A stretch of DNA of 14,094 nt from Oscillospiraceae bacterium UBA6370 (lineage in GTDB: Bacteria; Bacillota; Clostridia; Oscillospirales; Oscillospiraceae): positions 1 to 14,094 of the forward strand of contig DJRC01000034.1 in the NCBI GenBank assembly GCA_002437735.1. The letters run 5' to 3'. This document shows positions 7,213-13,502 of the stretch, in pieces. The notes beneath the pieces were generated by a model. That model ran no database searches. It saw only the letters and a program-made list of their open reading frames with translations, and had not been told where the DNA came from. The position numbers and the translations under genes were made by a program. Numbering within the stretch: position 1 is the first letter of the stretch; the number at the start of each line of letters is the position of its first letter.

Positions 7213-8805
7213 TTATTTGAAGCGGTCGATCAGCGCGGTGATCTGACCGGTAAAGGCGGTGATCTCCTTGTTCGAGCGGCCCTTGAAGTGACGGACGAGC
7301 TCAAGCAGCGCTTCGCCCGCAGCGAGCAGCTTGCCGTAGAGGTTGTCCGCGCGGCTGGCCTGCATCGTGCGCTTGCGCTCGGAAATGTAGCCCTCGCTGA
7401 GCATCACGCCGGCGGCGAGGTCGTAGCTCTCGGTGAACTTCGCCGCGTGGGCGGAGAAGCCGAGGGAGCACAGCTCGTCCGCGAACACGGGCGCCACGTC
7501 CGCGTCGCCGTGGACGACAAAGACGTGCGCGGGCTTGGGATCGAAGGACTTGATCCAGCCGATCAGATGGTCGTGGTCGGCGTGGGAGGAAAGGCCCTGA
7601 AAATTCACGACCTTCGCCTTCACCGCGATCTCCTCGCCGAAGAGCTTCACGCTCTCCGCGCCGTCGAGCAGCTTGCGGCCCAGCGTGCCGGGCGACTGGA
7701 AGCCGACGAACACCACCGCGCTGTTCGCGCGCCAGAGGTTGTGCTTGAGGTGGTGGCGGATGCGGCCCGCGTCGCACATACCGGAGGCAGAAATGATGAT
7801 CTTGGGCGTTTTATCCATGTTGAGCATTTTCGATTCCTCGCTCGTCTCAACGAGGTGCAGGTTCGGGAACGAGAACATGTGCGTGCCGTCCTTCACCAGC
7901 TCGAGCGCGGCCTCGTCGAGGTAACCGTGCAGGTCGCCGCAGAACACCGTGGTCGCAGCCTTGGCGAGCGGCGAGTCGATATAGACCGGAAAATCGGGCA
8001 CAGACTTCACGAGTCCTTGATCCTTGATCTCGCGGATGAAGTACAAAAGCTCCTGCGTGCGGCCCACGGCGAACGACGGAATGACGACGTTGCCGCCCTT
8101 GCCGAGCGTCTCGTCGATAATCTCGGCCAGCTCGTCGGTGTAGCTCCACACCTCGGTGTGGTTGCGGTCGCCGTAGGTGGACTCCATCACCACATAGTCC
8201 GCTTTCTTCAAAAGCTGCGGGTCACGGATGATGGGCTGGTCGACGTTGCCGATATCGCCGGAGAAGACGAGCGTCTTGTGCACGCCGCCCTCGTCGAGCT
8301 CGAGCGTGATGCTCGCGCTGCCGAGCAGGTGGCCCGCGTCGGTGAAGGTGGCCGTCACGCCCTCGCACAGCTCGACCGTCTGGCCGTACTCGCAGGTGGT
8401 GACATACTTGAACACATTCATCGCGTCCTCGGCGGTGTAGAGCGGCTCGACCGGCTCGCGGCCCGCGCGCTCGCCCTTGCGGTTCTGATACTCGGCGTCG
8501 CTCTCCTGAATGTGGGCGGAGTCGAGCAGCATGATGTGCATGAGGTCCGCCGTTAGGCGGGTGGTCAGAATGCGGCCCGTGAAGCCGCGCTTGATCAGCA
8601 GCGGGATGCGCCCCGTGTGGTCGATGTGCGCGTGGGTGACGAGCAGAATGTCGATGTCGCCGGGGTTAAAGGCGAACATGCTGTTATCCAGCTCGTCGCG
8701 TCCCTGCTGCAATCCGCAGTCCACCAAGATGCGCTTGCCGTTGATCTCCAGACAGTGGCACGAGCCGGTCACGCAGCGGTCCGCGCCGTAAAAATGCAGT
8801 TTCAT
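7213..8805 (-). CDS. Beta-CASP/RMMBL metallo-beta-lactamase-fold ribonuclease
   Basis: A 530-residue zinc-dependent nuclease of the beta-CASP family, related to the CPSF-73/TTHA0252 group of RNA-processing enzymes and distinct from the longer RNase J. The metallo-beta-lactamase part has HAHIDHTG (H58, H60, D62, H63), H159 in DAGHLLGSAS and D184 in FSGDIG, all zinc ligands. The inserted beta-CASP domain runs from about residue 200 to 385 with ESTYGDR (E208), VIPSFAVGRTQELL and IIISASGMCDAGRIRHHL. The RMMBL tail has FQGLSSHADHD with H408 and FVVHGD with H432. The last 60 residues form a helical tail without known motifs. A GGAGG site stands 9 bases before the ATG, and a good promoter lies upstream. 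Expected role: endo- and/or 5' exonucleolytic RNA processing in the cytoplasm; the actual substrate is unknown. Divergent from secA; rlmD follows behind a terminator. Confidence 0.9.
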   Translation of the reverse strand: MKLHFYGADRCVTGSCHCLEINGKRILVDCGLQQGRDELDNSMFAFNPGDIDILLVTHAHIDHTGRIPLLIKRGFTGRILTTRLTADLMHIMLLDSAHIQESDAEYQNRKGERAGREPVEPLYTAEDAMNVFKYVTTCEYGQTVELCEGVTATFTDAGHLLGSASITLELDEGGVHKTLVFSGDIGNVDQPIIRDPQLLKKADYVVMESTYGDRNHTEVWSYTDELAEIIDETLGKGGNVVIPSFAVGRTQELLYFIREIKDQGLVKSVPDFPVYIDSPLAKAATTVFCGDLHGYLDEAALELVKDGTHMFSFPNLHLVETSEESKMLNMDKTPKIIISASGMCDAGRIRHHLKHNLWRANSAVVFVGFQSPGTLGRKLLDGAESVKLFGEEIAVKAKVVNFQGLSSHADHDHLIGWIKSFDPKPAHVFVVHGDADVAPVFADELCSLGFSAHAAKFTESYDLAAGVMLSEGYISERKRTMQASRADNLYGKLLAAGEALLELVRHFKGRSNKEITAFTGQITALIDRFK

Positions 8806-8858
8806 CGTAAAAACCTCCGATGTCCTTCGCTGTGGGTTTCTTGCTTCGTGGTGCTTCT

Positions 8859-8887
8859 ATCTTAACACACGCCGTCCCCGCTTGCAA
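8859..8887 (-). promoter_or_regulatory. Promoter of the beta-CASP nuclease gene
   Basis: On the minus strand TTGCAA (8882-8887), a 17-base spacer and TAAGAT (8859-8864). The transcription start is expected near 8852, giving a leader of about 47 bases that carries the GGAGG site. Confidence 0.65.
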
Positions 8888-8950
8888 GGCGCACAGGCAC
8901 CATATTGTGCGGAAATTTACCGTCCGTTCATATTCCCGCGTATTTTTCCT

Positions 8951-8979
8951 TTGCATATCCGGGCGGGGCGTGCTATACT
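8951..8979 (+). promoter_or_regulatory. Promoter of secA (extended -10)
   Basis: TTGCAT (8951-8956), a 17-base spacer and TATACT (8974-8979), preceded by TG at the extended -10 position (8971-8972). The leader of about 58 bases is AT-rich and ends with AAAGGAAG before the secA ATG. I see no clear hairpin or secM-like peptide in it. Confidence 0.7.
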
Positions 8980-9043
8980 ATAGAAGTATTTTTATGCCTT
9001 TCGGCAAAAGTATTTTCATTTTCCGTGAAAGGAAGTTTTTGAT

Positions 9044-11776
9044 ATGGGACTGATCACCAAGCTCTTCGGCACCTACTCCGAGCGGGAGCTCAAGAGCATT
9101 TATCCGATCGTTGACAGGATCGAGGCGATGGCGGACGAGTACCGCGCCCTGACGGACGAGGAGCTGCGCGCCAAGACGCCGGAATTCAAGGCGCGGCTCG
9201 CCAACGGCGAAACGCTCGACGACATTCTGCCCGAGGCGTTCGCCGCCGTGCGCGAGGCCGCGGGCCGCGTGCTCGGGCTCTATCCCTACCGCGTGCAGCT
9301 CATCGGCGGCATCGTGCTCCATCAGGGGCGCATCGCCGAGATGAAGACCGGTGAGGGCAAAACGCTCGTCGCCACTCTCCCCGCCTACCTCAACGCGCTC
9401 ACCGGAAACGGCGTCCACATCGTCACCGTGAACGACTACCTTGCCAAGCGCGACAGCGAGTGGATGGGCAAGGTGCACCGCTTCCTCGGTCTGAGCGTGG
9501 GCCTGATCGTCCACGACCTCACGAGCGACGAGCGCCGCGCGGCCTACGCCGCCGACATCACCTACGGCACCAACAACGAGATGGGCTTCGACTACCTGCG
9601 CGACAACATGGCGCTCTTCTCCTCCGAGCTGGTGCAGCGCGGCCACGCCTTCGCCATCGTGGACGAGGTGGACTCCATCCTCATCGACGAGGCGCGCACG
9701 CCGCTCATCATCTCCGGCATCGGGCAGAAGTCCACGGAGATGTACAGCCGCACCGAGGCTCTCGTCGCCCGCTTCCGCAAGAAGGTCATCGCGGAGACGG
9801 ACGAGAAGGAGGAAGAGGACGTCAACGTCGACGCCGACTACATCGTGGATGAAAAGGCCAAGACCGCGACGCTCACCGCGCGCGGCATCGCCAAGGCTGA
9901 GCAGTATTTCGAGATCGAGAACCTCTCCGATCCCGAGAACTCCACCATCGCCCACCACATCAACCAGGCCATCAAGGCGCACGGCACGATGAAGCGCGAC
10001 ATCGACTACGTCGTCAAGGACGGCGAGGTCGTCATCGTCGACGAGTTCACGGGCCGACTGATGTTCGGCCGCCGCTACAGCGAGGGTCTGCATCAGGCCA
10101 TCGAGGCCAAGGAGCACGTCACGGTCGCCCGCGAGAGCAAGACGCTCGCGACCATCACCTTCCAGAATTATTTCCGCCTTTACAAGAAGCTCTCCGGTAT
10201 GACCGGTACGGCGCTGACCGAGGAAGAGGAATTCGGCACCATCTACAACCTCGACATCATCGAGATCCCCACCAACCGTCCCATCGCGCGTATCGACGAC
10301 CCCGACGTGGTGTACAAGACCGAGGCGGCAAAGTACCGCGCGGTCATCGCGCAGGTCAAGGAATGCCACGCCAAGGGCCAGCCCGTGCTGGTCGGCACGG
10401 TGTCCATCGAAAAGAACGAGCACCTGTCCTATCTGCTCTCCCGCGAGGGCATCAAGCATAATCTGCTCAACGCGAAGAACCACGAGAAGGAAGCTGAGAT
10501 CGTCGCGCAGGCCGGTAAGCTCGGCGCGGTGACGGTCGCCACCAACATGGCGGGCCGCGGCACCGATATCATGCTCGGCGGCAACGCCGAATACATGGCC
10601 AAGAACGACCTGCGCAAGGCTGGGCTCTCCGATGAGCTGATCGCCGAGGCGACCGGCTACGCCGAGACCGACGATCAGGATATCCTCGACGCCCGCGCGC
10701 TGTTCGCCGAAGCGCTTGCCAAGCATAAGGAAGAAATTTCCGGCGAGGCCGACCGCGTGCGCGAGGCCGGCGGATTGTTCATCATCGGCACCGAGCGCCA
10801 CGACTCCCGCCGCATTGACAATCAGCTCCGCGGCCGTGCCGGCCGTCAGGGCGACCCGGGCGAGACGCGCTTCTACCTCTCGCTCGAGGACGATCTGCTG
10901 CGCCTGTTCGGCGGCGAGCGTATCACGAACCTCATGGACCGCATGAACCTCGACGAGGACACGCCCATCGAGAACAAGATGCTCTCGAAGTCCATCGAGA
11001 ACGCGCAGACCAGCGTCGAGTCCCGCAACTTCCAGTCCCGTAAGGCGACGCTTGAATACGACGACGTGATGAACAAGCAGCGCGAGATCATCTACGGGCA
11101 GCGTAAGCAGGTGCTCGACGGCCGCAACCTCAAGGATACCATCTTCGGCATGATCCGCAGCGGCATTTCCAATCAGGTCACGCTCCACTCCGGCGAGCAC
11201 GGTACGCTCGACGAGGACGGCGTGCGCGAGATCCTCGGCAGCCTCGAGGGCATGTACTTCCCGCGCGGCATGGTCACCGAAACGCCCGCCGAGCTCGCCG
11301 CCATGGGCGAGGACGAGCTGACGGAGCTGTTCTTCAACGCTGCCGTCACCACCTACGAGCGCAAGGAGGAGGCCGTCACCTCCTCCATCATGCGCGAGCT
11401 CGAGCGCGTGGTGCTGCTGCGCGTGGTCGACGAATACTGGATGGACCATATCGACGCCATGCAGGAGCTGCGTCAGGGCATCCGCCTGCGCGCCTACGCG
11501 CAGGTCAACCCCATCGACGCCTACAAGAAGGAATCCCTCGAGATGTTCGAGGAGATGATCTCCGCCATTCAGGACGAGACCGTGCGCCGCATCTTCTCCG
11601 CCCGCATCAAGAGCGAGGCCGAGGTCAAGCGTGAGCGCGTGGCCGAGGGCATTGTCGCCACCACCGCGGGCGACGGCAGCGTGAAGAAGCAGCCGCGCAA
11701 GGTGCAGAAGATCGGCCGCAACGATCCCTGCCCCTGCGGCAGCGGAAAAAAGTATAAGCAGTGCTGCGGACGGTAA
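9044..11776 (+). CDS. secA: SecA, preprotein translocase ATPase
   Basis: A complete 910-residue SecA, the ATPase that drives unfolded secretory proteins through SecYEG. In order: N-terminal segment MGLITKLFGTYSERELK; QLIGGIVLHQGRIAEMKTGEGKT with the Walker A lysine K106; FDYLRDNM; IVDEVDSILIDEARTP with the DEAD-box acid pair D207-E208; the preprotein cross-linking domain; NMAGRGTDIMLGG (501-513); and RGRAGRQGDPG (596-606) with the arginine fingers. The helical wing and scaffold domains follow, then the C-terminal zinc site C896, C898, C907 and C908 in NDPCPCGSGKKYKQCCGR, which binds SecB or ribosomes. Length is normal for clostridial housekeeping SecA. The ATG at 9044 has AAAGGAAG upstream. 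In many Firmicutes prfB follows secA; here a gene-free stretch and small accessory genes do. The last 23 bases of the gene plus 2 bases beyond are repeated 121 bases downstream, but the gene itself is intact. Confidence 0.98.
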   Translation: MGLITKLFGTYSERELKSIYPIVDRIEAMADEYRALTDEELRAKTPEFKARLANGETLDDILPEAFAAVREAAGRVLGLYPYRVQLIGGIVLHQGRIAEMKTGEGKTLVATLPAYLNALTGNGVHIVTVNDYLAKRDSEWMGKVHRFLGLSVGLIVHDLTSDERRAAYAADITYGTNNEMGFDYLRDNMALFSSELVQRGHAFAIVDEVDSILIDEARTPLIISGIGQKSTEMYSRTEALVARFRKKVIAETDEKEEEDVNVDADYIVDEKAKTATLTARGIAKAEQYFEIENLSDPENSTIAHHINQAIKAHGTMKRDIDYVVKDGEVVIVDEFTGRLMFGRRYSEGLHQAIEAKEHVTVARESKTLATITFQNYFRLYKKLSGMTGTALTEEEEFGTIYNLDIIEIPTNRPIARIDDPDVVYKTEAAKYRAVIAQVKECHAKGQPVLVGTVSIEKNEHLSYLLSREGIKHNLLNAKNHEKEAEIVAQAGKLGAVTVATNMAGRGTDIMLGGNAEYMAKNDLRKAGLSDELIAEATGYAETDDQDILDARALFAEALAKHKEEISGEADRVREAGGLFIIGTERHDSRRIDNQLRGRAGRQGDPGETRFYLSLEDDLLRLFGGERITNLMDRMNLDEDTPIENKMLSKSIENAQTSVESRNFQSRKATLEYDDVMNKQREIIYGQRKQVLDGRNLKDTIFGMIRSGISNQVTLHSGEHGTLDEDGVREILGSLEGMYFPRGMVTETPAELAAMGEDELTELFFNAAVTTYERKEEAVTSSIMRELERVVLLRVVDEYWMDHIDAMQELRQGIRLRAYAQVNPIDAYKKESLEMFEEMISAIQDETVRRIFSARIKSEAEVKRERVAEGIVATTAGDGSVKKQPRKVQKIGRNDPCPCGSGKKYKQCCGR

Positions 11777-11778
11777 CG
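11754..11778 (+). repeat. Direct repeat, copy 1 (secA 3' end)
   Basis: A 25-base block starting ATAAGCAGTGCTGCGG and ending GGTAACG, covering the last codons of secA, its TAA stop (11774-11776) and two bases beyond. An exact second copy lies 121 bases downstream. Confidence 0.95.
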
Positions 11779-11835
11779 GACGCAGTCTGCTGATACGCGG
11801 CATACGAGCGGTTGCCGCGTCAGCGGCGAGCGAGC

Positions 11836-11853
11836 TGCCATCCGGCATTTTTT
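11836..11853 (+). terminator. Weak terminator-like hairpin downstream of secA
   Basis: TGCC-ATCC-GGCA followed directly by TTTTTT (11848-11853). The stem has only 4 bp, so it would be a poor terminator alone, but it is the only hairpin with a plus-strand T-run downstream of secA. The larger hairpin at 11789-11824 directly before it might help. Confidence 0.35.
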
Positions 11854-11874
11854 GCGCTGCACAGCAGCACGGAA

Positions 11875-11899
11875 ATAAGCAGTGCTGCGGACGGTAACG
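11875..11899 (+). repeat. Direct repeat, copy 2 (duplicate of secA 3' end)
   Basis: Identical over 25 bases to 11754-11778, including the secA stop codon. Similarity may reach further upstream with a small gap: copy 1 is preceded by GCAGCGGAAAAAAGT and copy 2 by GCAGCACGGAA. It is not part of any credible reading frame. Confidence 0.95.
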
Positions 11900-11904
11900 A
11901 CAAA

Positions 11905-11943
11905 AAAGGGGGTATTCTCTTTCCGAAAGAGAATACCCCCTTT
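11905..11943. repeat. Perfect 18-bp inverted repeat (hairpin)
   Basis: Arms 11905-11922 (AAAGGGGGTATTCTCTTT) and 11926-11943 with a CCG loop. The run of six A's at 11902-11907 becomes a T-run only on the minus strand, and on the plus strand only the three T's of the stem follow. It is therefore oriented as a terminator for leftward transcripts, although no leftward gene lies to its right. It may be the tip of a miniature repetitive element. Confidence 0.9.
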
Positions 11944-11960
11944 GAAACCCCAAGAGAACG

Positions 11961-11979
11961 CAAGGGGCGCCGCCCCTTG
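11961..11979. repeat. GC-rich palindromic hairpin CAAGGGGC/GCCCCTTG
   Basis: A perfect 8-bp inverted repeat (11961-11968 and 11972-11979) with a GCC loop and no T-run, 17 bases after the 18-bp hairpin. Probably part of the same noncoding repetitive element. Confidence 0.8.
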
Positions 11980-12147
11980 ACCCTCGAGCTGCCGCTGTCG
12001 TATCGCCAGCCGGCAACGGTATGCTCGTGTTTTTTGAAACGATTTGACCTGCTTCTCTTTCCGCTCAGCCGCTCCTGCGGCGGGATGGGGCAAGAGGTCG
12101 TCGCGCAAACAAATTTGCATCGGTCAGGCACACAGGGGGCGCTGAAT

Positions 12148-12492
12148 ATGGTCGAGTCAAAAATCTACATTGGGCTGAACGATCTGTCGACGAACACACA
12201 GCTCTTTGAAAACGAAAAGTATATCAGGGTGCTTCGCAATGTATGCTATTCCTACAAGGTGCCTTTTTCCTTTCAGGTGCAGGAGGGCGGATATATTTAC
12301 GAAAACGGAGAATACGCCCGGGAGACCAGTCTGGTCCTCACCCTGATCGACGTTGATAAGGCCGTTGTGAAGGATATTGCCAAGGACCTGTGCGCCTTCT
12401 TCCATCAGGAGTCCGTTCTGGTCACCGAAAACCGGCTGCAGGCGCATTTCGTCCGCGAAACATTGGAATACGGCGGCGAGGAATCCCTGTGA
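12148..12492 (+). CDS. Small protein resembling DUF3574
   Basis: A 114-residue soluble protein of unknown function. The ATG at 12148 follows AGGGGG with 8 bases between. The frame is open further upstream, but the added residues would come from the hairpin-rich noncoding stretch and are not protein-like. KIYIGLND (5-12), the ARETSLVL segment (57-64) and FHQESVLV (85-92) near the end resemble the plan of DUF3574 proteins (an initial YFGL-type strand, a central E-x-S-x-VL strand, and a late Q-ESVL strand). That match is from memory and is tentative. It has no signal peptide or membrane segment. Base composition is lower in GC than the core genes (27 of 60 bases in 12241-12300, counted by hand, against 42 of 60 in 9481-9540 of secA), which suggests acquisition. 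The DUF4180 gene follows after 40 bases and may be co-transcribed. Confidence 0.68.
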   Translation: MVESKIYIGLNDLSTNTQLFENEKYIRVLRNVCYSYKVPFSFQVQEGGYIYENGEYARETSLVLTLIDVDKAVVKDIAKDLCAFFHQESVLVTENRLQAHFVRETLEYGGEESL

Positions 12493-12496
12493 AGGC

Positions 12497-12514
12497 ATTC
12501 CGGCAAGCCGGAAT
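12497..12514 (+). promoter_or_regulatory. Short palindrome between the DUF3574-like and DUF4180 genes
   Basis: ATTCCGGC-AA-GCCGGAAT, a perfect 8-bp inverted repeat that begins 4 bases after the stop codon and ends before the AGGA site of the DUF4180 gene. Only one T extends the terminal AAT before G, so it is unlikely to be an efficient terminator. It could be an operator or an RNA-processing/stability hairpin. Confidence 0.35.
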
Positions 12515-12532
12515 TTGTAAAGGAAAGCATTC

Positions 12533-12895
12533 ATGAATTTAGAAAAAATCGAGAAAAACGGCTCCGTCTGCGCGGTCGTTCGCAGCGACGAGATCGTAAT
12601 CACAGATGCGCAAGCCTCACTCGACCTGCTGATGACAGCAAAGTACGACGTTGGAACGAAGAATATCGTGATCAGCAAGAAGCTGATAAATGAAGATTTC
12701 TTTATCCTCCGTTCCGGTCTCGCGGGCGACATTCTCCAGAAATATATAAACTATGGCGGGCGGATCGCTATCTATGGCGATTATTCTCATTACACCAGCA
12801 AGCCGCTGCATGACTTCATCTATGAGAGCAACAAAGGGCATGACGTGTTCTTTGCCGCGACCGAGGAGGAAGCGGTAGAATGCTTATGCAGATAG
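12533..12895 (+). CDS. DUF4180 family protein
   Basis: A 120-residue protein recognised as DUF4180, a family of small cytoplasmic proteins without established function found in many bacteria. Typical features are EIVITDAQASLDLLMTAKYD (20-39), NEDFFILRSGLAGDILQKYI (53-72), IAIYGDYSHYTSKPLHDFIY (78-97) and the closing FFAATEEEAVECL. The pattern of a strand followed by YTSK and FIYESN suggests a compact alpha/beta fold; no catalytic centre can be assigned. AAAGGAA before the ATG at 12533 supports the start, and the family's normal length supports the gene being whole. Composition is low in GC (24 of 60 bases in 12661-12720), unlike the flanking core genes. The stop codon TAG lies within a 24-base direct repeat that recurs at the end of the next gene. 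The function of the pair with the upstream DUF3574-like gene is unknown. Confidence 0.85.
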   Translation: MNLEKIEKNGSVCAVVRSDEIVITDAQASLDLLMTAKYDVGTKNIVISKKLINEDFFILRSGLAGDILQKYINYGGRIAIYGDYSHYTSKPLHDFIYESNKGHDVFFAATEEEAVECLCR

Positions 12896-12914
12896 CTTCC
12901 CGTTCACCGCAGTC
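12891..12914 (+). repeat. Stop-codon direct repeat, copy A
   Basis: GATAGCTTCCCGTTCACCGC plus AGTC. It matches 13421-13444 in 23 of 24 bases (T at 12903, C at 13433). The TAG at 12893-12895 is the stop of the DUF4180 gene and lies at the same offset in the other copy. After a 2-base gap the similarity continues into GCCGCG. Confidence 0.93.
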
Positions 12915-13008
12915 TGCCGCGTGATTGCCTTTGAATACCCCAGCTGATAACCTACTCGTGTCTATCGTTACGGGCTTACACTGCAAATCTGAATTACTGG
13001 AGGTAAGA

Positions 13009-13425
13009 ATGAATAAACAAGAGGTTTTCAAGAAGTGCCTTTATGCCGGAGTAATGGGAATTTTAACCGTTCTGCTTTGCTTGATCGTTTCCGATGACTT
13101 ATTGGGACTAAATTCCCCTCCCGCACGGAGTCAGATCGGGCATTATGTTTTCTGGGTAAGCCTGATCGGCCTACCGTTGTTATTTTACAAGCTCGTTTCT
13201 TGGCGGTATACATTGCTGAATATCCCCCTTTATTTTTTACTCTACTTTCCCGTCTATGAGCTGTGCGGCCTTAAACATACCCATTTATTTCTCGAAACAG
13301 CTGGGTTTATCAGTTTTCCGGTATGGTTCGGAGCAATATTGGTCACCGCCTGTTTTTGGGGGATGCAAAGCCTTGTATATCTGATCTGCCATACCGCTCT
13401 CCATTTATTGAAAAAGCTGCGATAG
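13009..13425 (+). CDS. Hypothetical four-helix membrane protein (138 aa)
   Basis: A 138-residue integral membrane protein that I do not recognise. The ATG at 13009 is preceded by GGAGG with 5 bases between; a TTG at 12925 would add 28 residues with no ribosome binding site. Hydrophobic segments lie at about 11-28 (LYAGVMGILTVLLCLIVS), 46-63 (YVFWVSLIGLPLLFYKLV), 69-86 (LLNIPLYFLLYFPVYELC) and 100-131 (FISFPVWFGAIL to HTAL, one long or two short helices). MNKQEVFKKC precedes the first and a basic LLKKLR ends the protein. Composition is markedly lower in GC than secA or pgeF (26 of 60 in 13021-13080, 24 of 60 in 13201-13260). Together with the direct repeats at both sides this marks it as a likely acquired unit. 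No enzyme motif, immunity-protein signature or partner gene can be named. Expression and function are unknown. Confidence 0.72.
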   Translation: MNKQEVFKKCLYAGVMGILTVLLCLIVSDDLLGLNSPPARSQIGHYVFWVSLIGLPLLFYKLVSWRYTLLNIPLYFLLYFPVYELCGLKHTHLFLETAGFISFPVWFGAILVTACFWGMQSLVYLICHTALHLLKKLR

Positions 13426-13444
13426 CTTCCCGCTCACCGCAGTC
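13421..13444 (+). repeat. Stop-codon direct repeat, copy B
   Basis: GATAGCTTCCCGCTCACCGC plus AGTC, 530 bases from copy A with one mismatch. Its TAG (13423-13425) is the stop of the membrane-protein gene. The sequence runs straight into the hairpin-rich leader of pgeF. Confidence 0.93.
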
Positions 13445-13447
13445 CCC

Positions 13448-13487
13448 GCCGCGCCATGCGCGGCAAATTTCCCCGCGCCGCAGGCGC
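13448..13487 (+). promoter_or_regulatory. Two GC-rich hairpins in the leader of pgeF
   Basis: GCCGCGC-CAT-GCGCGGC (13448-13464) followed by AAATTT, then GCGCC-GCA-GGCGC (13475-13487) ending 3 bases before the AGGAGG site of pgeF. The first could act as a weak terminator, and the second could affect ribosome access. No sigma-A promoter is obvious between the upstream stop codon and pgeF. Confidence 0.45.
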
Positions 13488-13502
13488 AAAAGGAGGTCCC
13501 TT

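Larger units (their letters stand above)
11777..12147. other. Gene-free stretch (371 bases) with repeats and hairpins
   Basis: No credible coding sequence is seen between secA and the next gene. It holds, in order: an imperfect hairpin (GCTGA..CGCGGCA at 11789-11802 with TGCCGCGTCAGC at 11813-11824, with a 2-base bulge); a weak terminator-like hairpin at 11836-11853; the second copy of the secA 3'-end repeat (11875-11899); a perfect 18-bp inverted repeat (11905-11943); an 8-bp palindromic hairpin (11961-11979); and GCCGC-TCCT-GCGGC (12068-12081). The stretch reads like insertion-derived, possibly miniature-element DNA rather than a plain intergenic region. I find no convincing promoter for the following gene here. 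Confidence 0.75.

Noticed and set aside
8980..9043. A regulatory RNA or leader peptide before secA
   Set aside because: Only weak AT-rich complementarity is visible, and no open frame with an arrest-like peptide and ribosome binding site was found.
11905..11943. The 18-bp hairpin as the main secA terminator
   Set aside because: No T-run follows it on the plus strand; the A-run lies on the wrong side, so it is listed as an inverted repeat instead.
8978..12016. A 1012-codon open frame on the minus strand opposite secA
   Set aside because: It is the shadow of secA in high-GC DNA: low-complexity Ala/Val/Asp/His-rich translation, no ribosome binding site, and secA on the other strand is unmistakable. 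The left end also runs through the secA promoter.
11812..12147. Extension of the DUF3574-like frame upstream to 11812
   Set aside because: The extra 112 codons run through hairpins and the repeat copy, with a biased, non-protein-like translation; AGGGGG before 12148 marks a better start.
12925..13008. TTG start for the membrane protein at 12925
   Set aside because: No ribosome binding site, whereas GGAGG lies just before the ATG at 13009.
12891..13444. Integron attC array or CRISPR
   Set aside because: Only two copies 530 bases apart, no recognisable attC core pairs, no spacers of equal size, and no integrase or cas gene in the window.
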